A stretch of 64,000 nt of DNA from Boswellia sacra (GCA_013180625.2 SNVD02013897.1:777172-841171), one strand, 5' to 3'. Positions 21,985 to 35,122 are shown, counted from the stretch's first letter. Made by a program: numbers and translations. The notes: a model not told the origin generated them from the sequence alone.

Positions 21985-23151
21985 TCAAAGTTGATGGTGA
22001 AATATCTACAACTTTCATAGAGACATGTGATCAAAATTCTAAATAATTCAATGCCGAAATTGGTGGTCAAAGTTGATGCTCATGATGATCCAAATTGTCA
22101 AAAAGATATTTTATAATTGTCCTCTTATAATTTGACAAGTTTGCCCCTGAATGTATCTATAAATAGAGGTGCATTGTGACCTATTAGGGCATATTGGCTT
22201 TGGCTAGGATCTCTTATTATTTTGTTTTCTCCTTTGTGTTTATTCTCTTTATGTTATTAATAAATCTTCTTTTTCTTACAATTTGTTTTCTTTCTTTTAT
22301 AATGTCTTGTTAAATTCTTTTTCGCTAAGGTGAAAGGGTGAAATCCTTGATATGAGAATAAGGATTTTCTAACCCTTTGATATGTGCTTAATAATCATAA
22401 TCTTTTATTTTTTATTTTATATAATTTATATTTTTTTTCTTAATCAATCTTGACACCACTTTTAAAATGGAGATCTTGATCCATTGTAGACAATCCTTGG
22501 CACATCAAATACTTAGATCCTTTCTAGATGTCGTATGGTTGTTCCTTACCGACGCAAGTCTAGTTAGGAATCTTGATTTCTTGTACGCATGTAGTGATTG
22601 ACACGTTAGATGCTTGAATCCATTTACAAGAAGTGGCATAAATATTTATTAACTAAAGAAATATAATTCGTATAACTAAAATGGGCTTAAATGACATACC
22701 TTTCTATTGGAACTTTCTTGATGTGTGGATTCCAATTGACTTATAATTGGGTTGTTTATTCTTATTTGATATAGCAAGAGAGGATCCTCTAAACTTAGCT
22801 TCCATTATTTTTGTGTTAATTTCTCTTACTTGTATATTTTAAGTACCCTTGTTTATAGCTTATGAGATTTATATTTCATTTCTTATGGTAGGTTTCACCT
22901 CCTATTTTCATGGATGGTTTTACCACCTTTTGTTCTTGTTTCACATTTGAATGGTCTTTAGTACCGCCTACCATCTTTACTTTTATTTGTCAATATTATG
23001 TTGTCATTTCTTTGTTTTCATTCATATTATATTTTCTCATCTTTTAGTTTGTACTGCTAAATCTCCTTCCTCATGGATTAACCTCGGTCTTGCTGGGTTT
23101 ATTACTTCGACACTCCTATACTTGGGAGATAATCCTTTTTTGGATGTGTCA
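21985..23151 (+). repeat. Copy B 3' LTR, 5'-truncated
   Basis: Matches the 5' LTR from about the segment ATATCTACAACTTTCAT onward and ends GGATGTGTCA. Roughly the first 420 bp of the LTR and the polypurine tract are missing. TATA box near 22159-22168. The long-variant insert with palindromic motifs is present (22881-22975). Confidence 0.88.
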
Positions 23152-23478
23152 AATGCATCACATGTAAATCTGATTACATGCTAATATGTACAAAAAAAAA
23201 TCACAAAAATGATAAACAAACACAGAAGGTAATTCAATGGCCTCAAAATTTACATTCCCAAAAATTGAAAATACAAAAAGAACTCTAAAGCCAAGTATTG
23301 TAACCATATATAAACATCCATACATACATCACAAAATTTATCAAATAAATATTACAACAAAATATTAGAGAAAAACCATAATGCCATATCAACTAAAACA
23401 TGTTACTTGCAAAGAAAGCAAACAATTTTTGTTACCTGAGTTGCTTACTAGTGGAGGAACCAAAGCTCTGATACTAAT
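23152..23478 (-). other. Internal stub of a Copia element next to its 5' LTR
   Basis: AT-rich, no ORF. On the minus strand it follows the primer site at 23465-23476. The site reads TAGTATCAGAGC, one change from the initiator tRNA-Met complement TGGTATCAGAGC. Copy B interrupts it on the left. Confidence 0.5.
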
Positions 23479-25221
23479 TGTAGGAACCTCGAGACAAATT
23501 TGAACACTTGAACATTGCGGAATGACCTTCGGGATCAGGATCTTGTGACTACAAGCTTCAAAATTTTGTATAGCTTTCTTCCATGTCAATTTCCTGAGTA
23601 CGTCTGCAAACTATTTGAATAAGATAAGTGGGCATCTATCTACATTGAACAAGACCTGAGAACACAACATAAAGTTTAGAGGGAGCCTTGGAAGTTGAAA
23701 CGTCAATTGGACATACCATATGGCTAAATTTGTTTTTCTCAGTGCAGGGGCGTATATCTTTCACGTTTTTGGCTTTCTGAAGGCTTTAACCATAAAAAAT
23801 GTGCGTATATCTTTCACGTTTTTGGCTTTCTGGAGGCTCTAACCATAAAAAATGTGAAGCCCAAAAGATATCTTATATATGTTCCCTCATTCTTTGTCTA
23901 ATTATAATTAGTAAACCTAGTTGAATTAGGATTATATCACATATATGCCTAATTGGGCTTTAAGGCTATTTAGGTCGAAATCCAATTGTAGGCCTTAATT
24001 AATCAACGCTTAATTAACCTAATTAATTAATTAATCCCATTAATTAAATAATTAGCCCAATTATCTAGTCCACTAATTATTTATTTAATTTAATACCTGT
24101 GTTTTAGTCTTCAATAAACCCAATTAAATTAAATAATTAATTTCTCAAAATCTAGGTTCTGTTCAAGGAATTTATTAATTAGCTACCCAGGGGACCTAAA
24201 TGGACATATTTAAATATAAGCTCTAATAGGTTTCATTCAGGATCCTATTATCTCATAATTATAATAGACCCTACCTATTAACTTTAGCCATTCTACTATA
24301 GGCCCAAAGTTACACTCTTAAATTAAGTTATCTATACAAAAAGCTTAATAATTTAATTTGATTAAATTATTTCTTTAAACCATATCCATTAAGTAACAGG
24401 TTGACATAACTACTCTTCATGGAATGCTAATAGTTGAAGCTAGGTATAATTTATAGTTTCACTCCTCCAATTACATATTGGGCCTTTGATATTAGTTTTA
24501 CACGAAATGATTCAGATTTATTACAATAAATCCTAGTTTGATGAACAACCTTCACTAAACACTTGATCAAGATTTTATCATTTAAAACCTAGTAAAACCA
24601 TCAAGTCAGTACCCTACAATCTTTTCGAAGTCATGAATTTCATATCTATGGTATAACGTCTACTAGCATACAGCTCTTACAACCCCAACTAGCCAAGGTA
24701 TTGACCCTACTCTTTTAGATCTCACTTTTTATTCTAGTCAAAGACCATAGCCTATATACTAGAGATACATCACCCACTCAAGATTAAGTTAAGAATGCCT
24801 TCAGTACTCGGGTATAGAAATTCACATTCAGTCATGGTATTTCCACCAAATGGATAATTTCTACATGGTCCATGTTCAATGCATTAATAATGCACATATA
24901 TCTTTGTTCTAAAGTCAACTACTTTAAATGGTTAGAGAGTCTCCATTTTCCTATTAAAGACAAATAACACAACAACCTTATCCAAACAAAGTGCCCAACT
25001 TTTGTTTATAGGCCGTGAACTAGTTTCAAACTATGACAAAGTTCTATATCTCAAATATATCTCATATATACGAAACTTTGTCAATATACAAGCTTTCGAG
25101 CATTTAGTCATTGATACAATCACACTTCAATAATTTATAAATAATAACTTTTATTGATTTCTAACAATAATGTTTACATATTATAGAAAAATATCTAAAC
25201 TCTTAGGGCATATTTTTAACA
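23479..25221 (-). repeat. Copia-type LTR (minus) with initiator tRNA-Met primer site
   Basis: On the minus strand it begins TGTTAAAAATATGCCCTAAG and ends GAGGTTCCTACA, about 1743 bp with TG...CA ends. The primer site lies 2 nt beyond its end. It is inserted in the RT region of another Copia element, whose coding text resumes at 25222. A near-perfect direct repeat of about 45 bp (CGTATATCTTTCACGTTTTT) occurs at 23750-23850. The matching 3' LTR was not found in the window. Confidence 0.68.
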
Positions 25222-26139
25222 AGTTACTGGTACCAATACAAATGATATTGCAAACTTGAAAGCTCATTTGGCTAGGGAGTTTGACATGAAAGATTTAGGA
25301 CTTGCTAGTAAGATTATAGAATAGGAAAGTCTAGATAACTTAGAGAAGTTATGTTAAAAAGATCTTGCGCTGCTTTAAAATGCAAGATGCTAAACCAGCC
25401 ACTACCCCAATTCCTATTGGTTGTGCATTGTCTTCAGATTAATCACCTAGCATCAAAGTGAAGAATGTAGATATGTCTCGACTACCATATTCATCAGCAG
25501 TAGGGAGCCTTATATTTGCCATGACATATACTAGCCCTGACATTACACATGCAGTAAGAGTTGTGAGTAAATACATGGCTAATCCAGCTAGAGATCATTA
25601 GGCTATAGTGAAGTGGATTCTTTGTTACTTGAAGGGTACTTCAGAAGTTGCATTATGTTATAGTGGTCAAAATTTGCAAATGTTTGGGTTTGTGGACTTA
25701 GATTTTGTACGAGATCGAGATAGAAGAAAGTTTATCAATAGTTTTGTATTCTTTATGGTGGAAGGAGTTGTTAGTTGGATATCTAAGTTGCATTGTCTTC
25801 TACAAAAGCTGGGTAGAGATTAGTTAATGATTTTCAAGTACAACAAAAAGTGATTATGATTCATTGTGATAATCAAAGTGCAATATATTTGGCTAAAAAC
25901 TCGGTAGGATAAAGCACATTGAGACTAAGTATCACTTTGCAAGTTTTTGAAGATGGTCAAATCTGGTTATAGCCGACAACGTGACAGATATGATGACTGA
26001 GCCTATCATAAGAGAGAATTTCATTCGATCCAAGACTTCTCTTGGGCTTGATGCTACCTGATAATTGATAACAAGGAAATGGGTAGTAACTTTGGAATAT
26101 TTTCACGATAAGAGAGAAACAAGTCTTCAAGTTGGAGAA
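25222..26139 (+). pseudogene. Copia RT C-terminus and RNase H relic
   Basis: Reads in pieces TGTNTNDIANLKAHLAREFD, MKDLG, then YSSAVGSLIFAMTYTSPDIT, KWILCYLKGTSEVALCYSG, FVDLDF, and near 25860 IHCDNQSAIYLAKNS, ending with a TEPIIRENFIRSK-type tail. This is the RVT_2 C-terminus plus RNase H of a Tork-like Ty1/copia element. Multiple stops. The upstream RT was displaced by the LTR at 23479-25221. Confidence 0.8.
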
Positions 26140-27360
26140 TGTTGAAATAGCAAATCTTTTCCTATTAGGATTAAATTAATTAATGGATTCCTATTTAAGA
26201 TAGTAGTTAATAGTGAATCCTTGTTTCTCTAGGATTAGGATAAAAGTTTCACCCTTTTTTATTTGAATATGTTTTTCATTCCCAGGATGGGGATTCTTAT
26301 TTTCCCTATCACCCCACTCACTTAGAAATAACACAATAAGAAAAAGAACGGTTTTATCTTTTTTTTTATCCTTTTCTTTTTTGCAGTTATGCTATAGAGG
26401 AGCAGATATAAAATGTTTAGGCAAAATCGATGGATTGTTGAAAATAATTGATTAAATAGAAAACTCTTCTTTTTTTTTTTGTAACTTTATGAATCATTAT
26501 TTTTCTAAATCGCTATATAGACCCTATACCCCCACTTTCCCTCCAATTGGGAAAAGCATGCTTGCCCATTTAAGCGGATATTCTATATGAACATGAATGG
26601 TGTGAAAATTTTAAGTGTTCCAAAAAAAAAATCCTATGTTTGAAAAGGAAAATGAGGATCAATCAAGATATAAATCTAATTTAGAAAGAATTTTTTGAGG
26701 CAGGGTACAATTCCTATTTCTATCAAAAAATTTTCTATCATATGTCCAGCCCATTACCTGAGAAATCCTAACGCAAATGAATACTGAAAAAAAAAACCTA
26801 ACGATTGCGATAACACAAAAGCTATGCAATTTAACTAAATTCTTTTGAATTGGTGGATGTCGCACTGAAATTGTGATCCATCAAAAAGAATCTTAGTTTT
26901 TTCTATTCATTCGTCAAATCTGATAGGTGAGAAATGAATCATTCAAAAATGAAAAAAGCTATCATATTTAAGATTATACACCTAATTTCCTATTTAATTA
27001 GGAAAGTTATCCTATTTGGGGCTATGTTGTCTAATACTTTTAGGATTAGTTATCCTATTAGTTTAGGGACTATAGTAATATAAATAGGTGCCCTCTAGTA
27101 ATGCTTGGACATAACATATGGCATAACACACAAAAGGTGCATAAGAGCTTCGAGTTGAGAGGTTATGAGGATTTTGTAAGTGTTTCTTTTTCTAGTGAAG
27201 AGTATATTTCTTTGTTGGCCTCGTGGACGTAGGCATATTGTCGAACCATGTAAATCTTGCATGTCTTCTCTTGCATCTCTATTTTTCTCTTTTTTTTTTC
27301 CTTGGTCATATTTAGAGCATATTGATCTTTTTTTTTTTTTTGACATTAGATTCTACAATA
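26140..27360 (+). repeat. Copia 3' LTR relic with an internal insert
   Basis: Starts TGTTGAAATAGC directly after a GTTGGAGAA purine run that follows the RNase H, so it is the 3' LTR of the preceding relic. Near 27215-27260 it has GCCTCGTGGACGTAGGCATA, a sequence typical of the transcribed end of Tork-type LTRs. Between about 26330 and 26990 lies unrelated homopolymer-rich DNA that looks like an insertion of unknown origin. Confidence 0.5.
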
Positions 27361-27364
27361 ATTT

Positions 27365-27988
27365 TTTCATAGAAATCAATTGTCCCTACATGGTCTGGAA
27401 AGCAGTCGTGCCAGGTAAGTCTGCCAAACCTGAGCAAGGACAAACATTAACTATCAATAAATAATCTGAAAGAGACGGCCCCATATGGGCTAGAACTAAT
27501 TGCTACTTTAATGCAAATGGGTCTACGAAATGTGAGAGTGGAGACTGTGATGGCCTTCTCAACTATGTTTCAACTAATACACATGACGCGCCTATCACTT
27601 TAGCACAATACAAGCTAGGCAGTATGATAGGTAATTTTTCTATCTCTCTAGTTGCAGGGTTCAACATTCGTATGGAATTTAAAGCAACATCTAATGGGTG
27701 CACCAAAGGCACCACGTGCATGGCTAAAATCAACAATCTGTGCCCAACTGAGTTGAGTGACCCTTATAGGTGTAATGACCATGTAGAGTTTCAAAAGACG
27801 ACTAATTTTGTTGTTTCAATTGTAGTGATAAATGTGGTTCTACTGCTTACTCCAAATTTTTCAACTATTTGTGCCCAAGCATTCACACTTGCACATATGA
27901 CAATGCAGTAACCAGTCTTTTTTCTTGTCCTACTGGCATAGACTAGATGGTTGTTTTTCGCCCTTCCAACCCTTTGATCGGTACATAA
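27365..27988 (+). pseudogene. Thaumatin-like protein (PR-5) pseudogene 1
   Basis: Translations in changing frames give INCPYMVWKAVVPG, then ARTNCYFNANGSTKCESGDC, ISLVAGFNIRMEF, SNGCTKGTTCMAKINNLCP, and further on KCGSTAYSKFFNYLCPS and a terminal VVFRPSNPL. These are the Cys-rich landmarks, in order, of an osmotin/PR-5 thaumatin-like protein, normally a secreted antifungal protein of about 200 mature residues with 16 cysteines. A stop (27463) and several frame breaks make it nonfunctional. The 5' end with the signal peptide is missing; Copia LTR text abuts it. Confidence 0.82.
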
Positions 27989-28629
27989 CACTTTGCTATT
28001 ATCTTATTTTTGTTATTGTTAAGCTGTTGTCGATTTTAATACTGCTTTTGTATAATTTATTTCTTAAGATAATTGAGGACGATAGGAATTAATCTTTAGA
28101 CTTTTCAAAGAGCACACAAAGACAAATAGTTACATCAGTTTAACTGGAATGATCCAATTCAATGGATTCATGTCGAAGATAATTTTTTCTTTCTTTCTGT
28201 GATCTCATGGGCAATTGACATGTATGGTATGGAAATTTTGGAGCTTTTATTCAACAAAAAGGCACTAAGAATGGATGGTGTTCTCATAGTTCACATTTTC
28301 TCATAGACATATCTCATATATCCTCAATTGGTTTGGATTTGTTGCTTGTAGGAAAATGTCTATGAACCTCTTGGAAATTTAGAAGCTTCTTGTCTTGGCT
28401 TCACTTTATGTAGAAAGCTATCATTCTTAGATAATATCATATAATTTTCGTCTCAAAATTATTTGTTGTTAATAAATAACATATCAAATCCATAACCGTT
28501 ATTAGATATTTGGTCAAATTCATTAACTTGACTAGCTACCATTTAAAATCTATAACTCACAATATAATATTATCAAACCAATCTTGTAGTTGCCTCTCGA
28601 ACGTTGTTTAAAGAATTGATGCACATATT

Positions 28630-29115
28630 CCTCTATGTAGGGATTGTAAGCGTAAAAAACAATTGTCCATATACCATTTGGCCAATAACCCTGTTAGGAG
28701 ATGGAGGAGCTCAGCTGTCAACCATAGTTTTGAGTTAGTTGTCGGAGCAACAAAGACTGTCATCATTTGTACTCTGTGGTCAGGCCATTTCTAAGGATGA
28801 ACATGGGGCTTCTCAACGTCTATAGGCATATTCACTTTTGAAACTAGAGATTGTGGCATAGGCCAAGTTGCATGCAATGGTAAGGGTGGAGCCCGAGCAG
28901 CATTCGTTGTGGAACTCACGTTGCAGCAAATAATAGACAAGATTTATTTGATCATAGCCTTGTGGATAGCTTCAACTTGCCTATTTTAGTAGCCTCACTA
29001 GGTGATTCTAGTGCTTCTTGCACCAGCCAACTATACTGGCAATGTCAATGGAGTTTGTCCAGCAGATCTACAAGTGAAAAGCTTAGATGGTGTTAAAATC
29101 TTGAAGCAAATTCTA
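28630..29115 (+). pseudogene. Thaumatin-like protein pseudogene 2
   Basis: Pieces read KNNCPYTIWPITLLGDGGAQ, TLWSGHF, QVACNGKGGARAAFVVELTL, then after stops near 29000 ANYTGNVNGVCPADLQVKSL and DGVKILKQ. This is the TLP1-like subgroup (PWSGRFWGRT, NGVCPADLQVK landmarks), a different subfamily from pseudogene 1, about 640 bp upstream in the same orientation. Side-by-side decayed PR-5 copies suggest the remains of a host gene cluster later flooded by transposons. Confidence 0.75.
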
Positions 29116-29638
29116 AAAGCTTAGTCACACTATGCTTCCAATTAAATTGTTAAGCTAAAGTTGGTTAACAAGGTGGTAGATTAATAATCAAATTATTTTA
29201 ATAAGCCACATTACTCAACCAATGTAAGGCTAAGATTGAAGTCGGTCAAAGACATTTTCAAGATTAAACCATTCAGCCAACAAATTTTTCAATTACAAAT
29301 CACAGTAAAAGCTTCTTATAGCTACTAGAGTCCATATAAGCCATGCAATGTTTATCCTCCTGGTGCAATTTACAATAAGCCGCACATTGGAGCCAATAAC
29401 AAGCAAACTGACCTTGACAAATTAATTCCTAATTGTATTCACCGACTTATGTTACCACCAAAGGAGCCTACAAATATGGCTCATGTCCTTCCTTTGTAAT
29501 ATTGAATAGCAAATTAGGAAACTAAGAAAGTGTGTCACCGAGCCAGAGTGCCTAATTCACATAGGTTGTATTGATTCACAATAATTCAATACAACAAAAC
29601 CATTTTACTATATTTTCTATAGTTTATCTTTCTAATAG
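29116..29638. other. Noncoding stretch before a Copia primer site
   Basis: No ORF. The right part, ending at 29638, is probably the 3' end of a degraded 5' LTR, because a primer-site-like TGGTATTAGAGA follows at 29639-29650. Confidence 0.4.
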
Positions 29639-31490
29639 TGGTATTAGAGACACATTCGGTTATTGTGGGGCGATAATCTATTTGACACCATGGCCAATTC
29701 AGGTAACTCATCAATGCTAGTATCAGTGCCAATATTCAATGGTGAAAACTTTGATTATTAGAGTATTAAGATGAGAACATACTTTCAGTCTCAAGGCTAA
29801 TAGGGTTTCATCTAAAATGAATTTGAAGCTCCAAAAGATATTTCTAGTCTGTTTGAAGTTGAGAAGAAGAAGTTGGAAAATCTACAAGAAAAAGACTCAA
29901 AGACACATTTTATTCTTCAGCTAGCATTATCAGCAGATATATTTTCAAGAATTGTTGAAGCTACAAGTGCCAAGCAAGCATGGCATATGTTAAAGAAGGA
30001 GTTCCACAGGTCTAAGCAGGTATGACTTTCTATACTATAAACTCTTAGAAGAGATTTTGAGAATACTAAAATGAAAGAATTTGAGACTGTTAGAGATCAC
30101 TACTCTAGAATTAAGCAAATAACAAACCAATTGAGAATTTACGGAGACAATGTTATTGATAGAAGAATTATGGAGAAAATATTAGTTACTATCGCTGATA
30201 ACTATGATTTAATAGTAACTTCTATTGAACAAGCAAAAGATATAACTAAGCTCTCAGTGATAGAATTAATGGGTTTATTAAAACCATATGAAAAAAGAAA
30301 GATGCATAAAAATGACTCATTAGAAAATGCATTTCAATTAGAATTTAATTTGGGTGCTGCAAAGCCCAAATGCGAGTCTAAAAAATCAAAAGAAATTTCT
30401 AGAGGAAGAGAAGGCTCTAGAAATAAAATAAAAAATAAAAAAATATCCTCCTTGTGGCATATGCAAGAAAACAAGCCATTTGGAGAAAAAATGTTGGCAT
30501 CATGGCAAACTAGAATGCAACAATTGTAAGAAATTCGGGCTTATAGAAAAATACTATTGATCAAAAGAAAGTCATTATGCCGACTTTTCAAAAAATAAAG
30601 ACACTGGTGGAATACTATCCTATGCCTATCAAGATGCATCAGAAGAAAAGAGCGACAAGTGGTATATTGATAGCAGATACATTAATCATATGACTAGTTA
30701 TAAAAGTATTTTCTATGATATTGATACTACAAATAAATCACAAGTCAACCTAGGCAATGGCGCTTTAGCAGAAGCTAAAGGCAAAGGGACAATTGTTGTA
30801 GGGACAAAGAAGGGAATGAGGTTCATCCAGAATGACCTATTAGTCCCTAGCTTGAAATAAAACTTGCTTAGTATGGGCCAGATGATCCATAATGGTTATT
30901 CTCTAAGCTTTGAAGGCGATGCATGCATAATCTATAGAGCAAAGAAATTTCCCTATCCAACAGAGATATGCTAGAGAAGTAGCAATAAAGGCACAACATC
31001 ATTACTTATGGTTATGGCATCGAAGATTTGGTCATTTCAACTTCTGTCGATTAAAGATTCTCCATCAGAAAAAGATGATGAAGTATCTACCTTATATCAA
31101 AAAAAAGGATGGCATATGTGAAGGTTGTCCTATTTGGGAAGCAACAACGTCAATCATTTCCATTAGGAAAGACGTGGAGAGCAAAAAAATTATTGGAGCT
31201 AGTACATACTTACGTATGCGGTCCAATGAGAACTCCTACGCACAATCAAAACAAATACTTCATTCTATTTATTGACGACTATTCAAGAATGACTTGGGTC
31301 TACTTTCTTTGTGAAAGATCATAAGCCTTTAAGATCTTCAAGAAGTTTAAGGGATATATCGAAAATCAAAGTAGTCACAAAATAAAAGCTCTAAGAAATG
31401 ATCACGGCGGAGAATACACCTCCAAACTATTTGACAAGTTCTATGAAGATGAAGGAGTGGAAAGTCAATTGACAGTTGGGTACGCTCTTT
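29639..31490 (+). pseudogene. Copia gag to integrase relic
   Basis: After the primer site the gag starts MANSGNSSMLVSVPIFNGEN near 29691 and continues through the UBN2 region (LEKILVTIADNYDLIVTSIE, 30071-30529). A protease region near 30660 reads WYIDSRYINHMTSYKS, in place of the usual DSG, followed by the GAG_pre-integrase and integrase. Integrase text includes LFIDDYSRMTWVYFL and NDHGGEYTSKLFDKF. It stops abruptly after EGVESQLTVG at about 31487, before the integrase Glu, next to the hAT region. Many stops and frameshifts. Confidence 0.85.
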
Positions 31491-32947
31491 CACCTCTGGT
31501 AGCCAGCAGCAGCTCTAACTAGTAGCTCACCAGTCATCACTCAGCACCTACCTCATTCATTCTCCTGAGCAACTCACTGTAAGTTTACTATAAATTTCTA
31601 TTGTAGCTCACTTTATTTTCACATTATCCACATCATGCATATATATAATTAGAGATCACTCAAAATATGAAATCAAGAAGAATTTATGTTATTGCACTCC
31701 TTTTTTTTATTATTAGAAAAAAGATTGAGTAGTCATGCACTTAAGTTTAATTATTTGGTATTTATTAAATTGTTGTACATCATATATATAGTCCTTCCAT
31801 CAAATCCTTGTTCTAAATTATAGTAAAAACTATCATGTTTTTTCTGTAACCATCTAACTATAGCAATCATCATTTTTTTAGTATAAGATTGATTATATTA
31901 ATTAGTTTACCATCTAGATTTTCACAGCTAAACGAAATGTACCCATTTACATGTTTTTCATCCCAACTTTTATTTTATTTTATTTTATTTTTCAGATTAT
32001 GCCACAAACATATCTTTTGCTTTCTTTTAGATTCTTGAAAGACAATCAATGGGGGAAAAAGGGTAGAAGAATACAGTCAATCAGACATAGGAAATTCAAG
32101 AATTTAGTACTGCAAATTCATCAACAACACAAACTAGAAGATTTTCCTCAAGACATATTTCAAAATAGAGTTTGAGTTTCAGAGAGATCAATAATGCTTT
32201 CCAGTTTCTATAAAAGTCATATGCCTTGAAACCAATTGATAATAAAAAAAATTTTATTTTTCAAACACAACACTCTTGACATAGTGGCACGCAGATCAAG
32301 AAAAAATCAGAGGCTTCAAATTAAAATACTGATGTAGAGTATTAGACATTTCTGATTTTGAACCATTTTAACACCAATAATTAATAGCATGATTTGGTAA
32401 TTAAATTAACTTGACTCTTAACTTTGTTTCCCTATTTTTCTCTCTTTCCTATATGACCAAGATCATGATCAGAATTAAGAAACGATCTTTTCATATCTTA
32501 TATTAAATTTCACCTTGTGAGACAGAAATTTTTTATTTCTATATATTTTATGATGATGATATATATCTGGGATTTTATGTTCGTAGCATATTATTGAAGC
32601 CAACAAGAAATTTACAAAATATATAGATGATATAGATGTAGTATTGCATGCTATTTACAAAATAAGATCCTTTATAAATTATGCACGTCATTTTACAGTA
32701 CAAGAATTGCATGTGCATTTCCATCTTAGTTTACTCATTGATAAATTAATTGGCTAGTGATCGACATTAGTTTCTTATTGCTGTATAATATATTATAAAT
32801 CTTTTCTCTTTAGTATTTCTTACTTACATTTGAACAATAAACTATATAGCTTGTGCTTTATTATTTAATTACTTTTACAACCTCTTCTGTTTTGTTTTAC
32901 AATAGATGGGATCATGATATTTTAATTTTGTAGGTTATATACAAATA
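31491..32947 (+). other. hAT 5' flank and leader, no coding region
   Basis: T-rich noncoding DNA upstream of the hAT transposase. It probably contains the element's promoter and an untranslated exon or intron, since a pyrimidine-rich tract and TTTTGTAG occur just before the ATG (32925-32934). I could not identify a left terminal inverted repeat. Confidence 0.4.
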
Positions 32948-35122
32948 ATGTCTACATCTAATAATCAATTAGATGATCAACCTACTTCTCATGAAGATAT
33001 ACCAACAGATGAAACTAAGTTTGATCAAGACAATGAGGAGAACATGGTTGATGTTTTGGTCGAGGATGGTTCTAGAACCAATACTTGTATAACACATGGG
33101 CAAGTGTGGCCTCCAATTGGTCATAGCAAATGTGGATGTGGAACATGTTGTGTTGTCACAAAGAGAAAGGAAGATCGTAAACCAATGAGATGGTCTTGGA
33201 TTTGGGATCATTTTACAAAAGAAATTATTAAGGGCAAACATAAAGCTATTTGTAACCATTGTAAAGTTGCATTAGTTGGTCATCATATAGATGGATCCAA
33301 ACACTTGGCAAGCCATCTAGGAAGTTATAAGCTTCAACAACAAGCAACAATTAAGCAACAATTTTGAGTTTTCAAAAGAAGCAAGATGGAAGTAATACAT
33401 CAGAGATGGTTTTTGAAAAGTTTGATAAAGAAGTTTGTAAGAAAAAGGTGGCTAAATTAGTTTTAATGCATGAACTCCCCCTTTCGTTTGTTGAGTATGA
33501 GGCTTTTGGGGATCTAATATATTATGCTCAACCTTTGTTTGTTCCCATGAGTAGAAACACATTAAAGAATGTGATTTTTAAGATATATGACATGGAAAAG
33601 TAAAAGACCATGAAGATGATGGATTCTTGTAAGAGTAGAATAGAAATAACAACTAATATATGGACTACCAGTACTTGGAAGAAGGGATATATGGTTGTGA
33701 CAGCACATTTCATTAATGAGCATTGGAGGTTACAAAGTCGTATCCTAAGGTAAATTTATCAAATATGAAACATAGTAATTTTATACATTCCTTTAAAGAA
33801 ACTTAATTACTTAAATATGTTTTGATATTTACTTTTGAATATTCATAAGTTCATATATGTTCCATCCCCACACACAATTGAAGCACTTTCTGTAGGGTTG
33901 ACTCCTTGTTTGGTGGACTGGCATATTGACCATACGTTGTCATGTATTACTCTTCACAATTGTTCTACTAATGATGCTTTGATTCCTATAATGAAAGAAA
34001 AATTAGGAGTTCATAACATGATTTTGAAGGGTAAATTATTTCACATTAGGTGTACAATAAATGTTTTAAATTTGATGCTGAGAGATGGGTTAGATGTGCT
34101 TGGAGATGGGATTGATAACATTAGAAATAGTGTTGCCTTTTGGATTGCCGCACCTAAAAGAATTGAGAGATTTGAGAGTGAAGCACGACAGTTGAAAGTT
34201 CCTTGTACAAGAAAGTTAGTGTTAGATGTTGCCATTAGGTGGATTTCAACTTATTTGATGTTGTCTATTCGTTGGAATATAAAAATGTTTTTACCAGTTT
34301 GCATGTGCATGAAAGAAATTACTCTTGTACACCTTTGCATTTAGAGTGGGAGTTGGCAAAGTTTATGTGTGAACATTTAAAGTATTTCTATAATGACACA
34401 AATGTTTTTCAGGTATGATATACCCTACTTCCAACTTGTTTTTTTCGTTGATTTGTGACTTGAGATTGGCATTGACTAAGTGGTGTGATTCTCCTCATTT
34501 TAAAATAAGAGAGATGGCATCACAAATGATGAAAAAAATTGAAAAGTATTGGAAGGTCACTCATGGTGTGATGGCAGTGGCTGCTATCTTGTATCCAAGG
34601 TATAAAATGCAACTGATCACATTTTCTTTCAAAAAATTTATGAAGATGATGCTTCAAAGTATGTCAAGGATGTCAAAAGCACTATTAATGGCTTAGTAGA
34701 GGAGTACAAATTGAAAGCTACTACTGTAGGTATATGTGGACAAAGATGAGTCACTAGTGAGTGAGGCTCCTATGAGTGGTGAGTTGGAAGATATGACTTT
34801 TGAGTCTAATTTAGAGCATCAATCATACATTGGTTGTACTAGTAATACAGTTTCTAAGTCTGAGCTAGATTTGTATTTGGAGAAGCAATGTTTGAAATAT
34901 GCTAGTGACCATTTTGATATTTTGACTTGGTGGAAGACAAATGTAGGTAAATATCCTTTGTTGGCGGAAATTGCAAAAGATATTTTGTCTATTCAAGTTT
35001 CTACAGTGGCTTTTGAGTCTGCATTTAGTACAAGTGGTAGACATTTAAGTCCTCATCATAGTAGATTACATTCAAAGACATTGGAAGCTTTAATGTGCGC
35101 TCAGAAGTGGTTTTGGGCTTAG
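32948..35122 (+). pseudogene. hAT superfamily transposase
   Basis: Cut-and-paste DNA transposase in pieces. 32948-33366 encodes an N-terminal acidic region and a BED zinc finger (WIWDHFTKE, CNHCK, GSKHLASHL). 33364-33730 has the region ending IEITTNIWTTSTWKKGYMVV, TAHFINEHWRLQSRIL, where the catalytic Asp of the usual T-D-x-W motif reads Asn. After a likely 80-bp intron, 33832-34344 contains HNCSTNDALI and RDGLDVLGDGIDNIRNSVAF. 34736-35122 is the hAT dimerisation domain (LDILTWWK-type: DILTWWKTNVGKYPLLAEIA, STVAFESAFSTSGR). Stops at 33601 and near 34344 and the D-to-N change indicate a dead copy. Confidence 0.88.

Larger units (their letters stand above)
15840..23151 (+). mobile_element. Copy B: pol-deleted Athila-like element retaining cargo
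   Basis: The 5' LTR (15840-17393), a tRNA-Asp primer site and gag are followed by only short linker remnants, then the Cys-rich ORF, LOG, the structured repeats and a 5'-truncated 3' LTR ending at 23151. The flanking 5-mers are AATAC and AATGC, a target duplication with one substitution, so the outer ends belong to one insertion. Protease, RT, RNase H and integrase are absent. All remaining frames are broken. Confidence 0.88.

Noticed and set aside
26330..26990. Homopolymer-rich segment that looks like plastid intergenic or intron DNA inserted in a Copia LTR
   Set aside because: The texture suggests it, but I could not match it to a specific plastid gene or spacer. A search against plastid genomes would decide.
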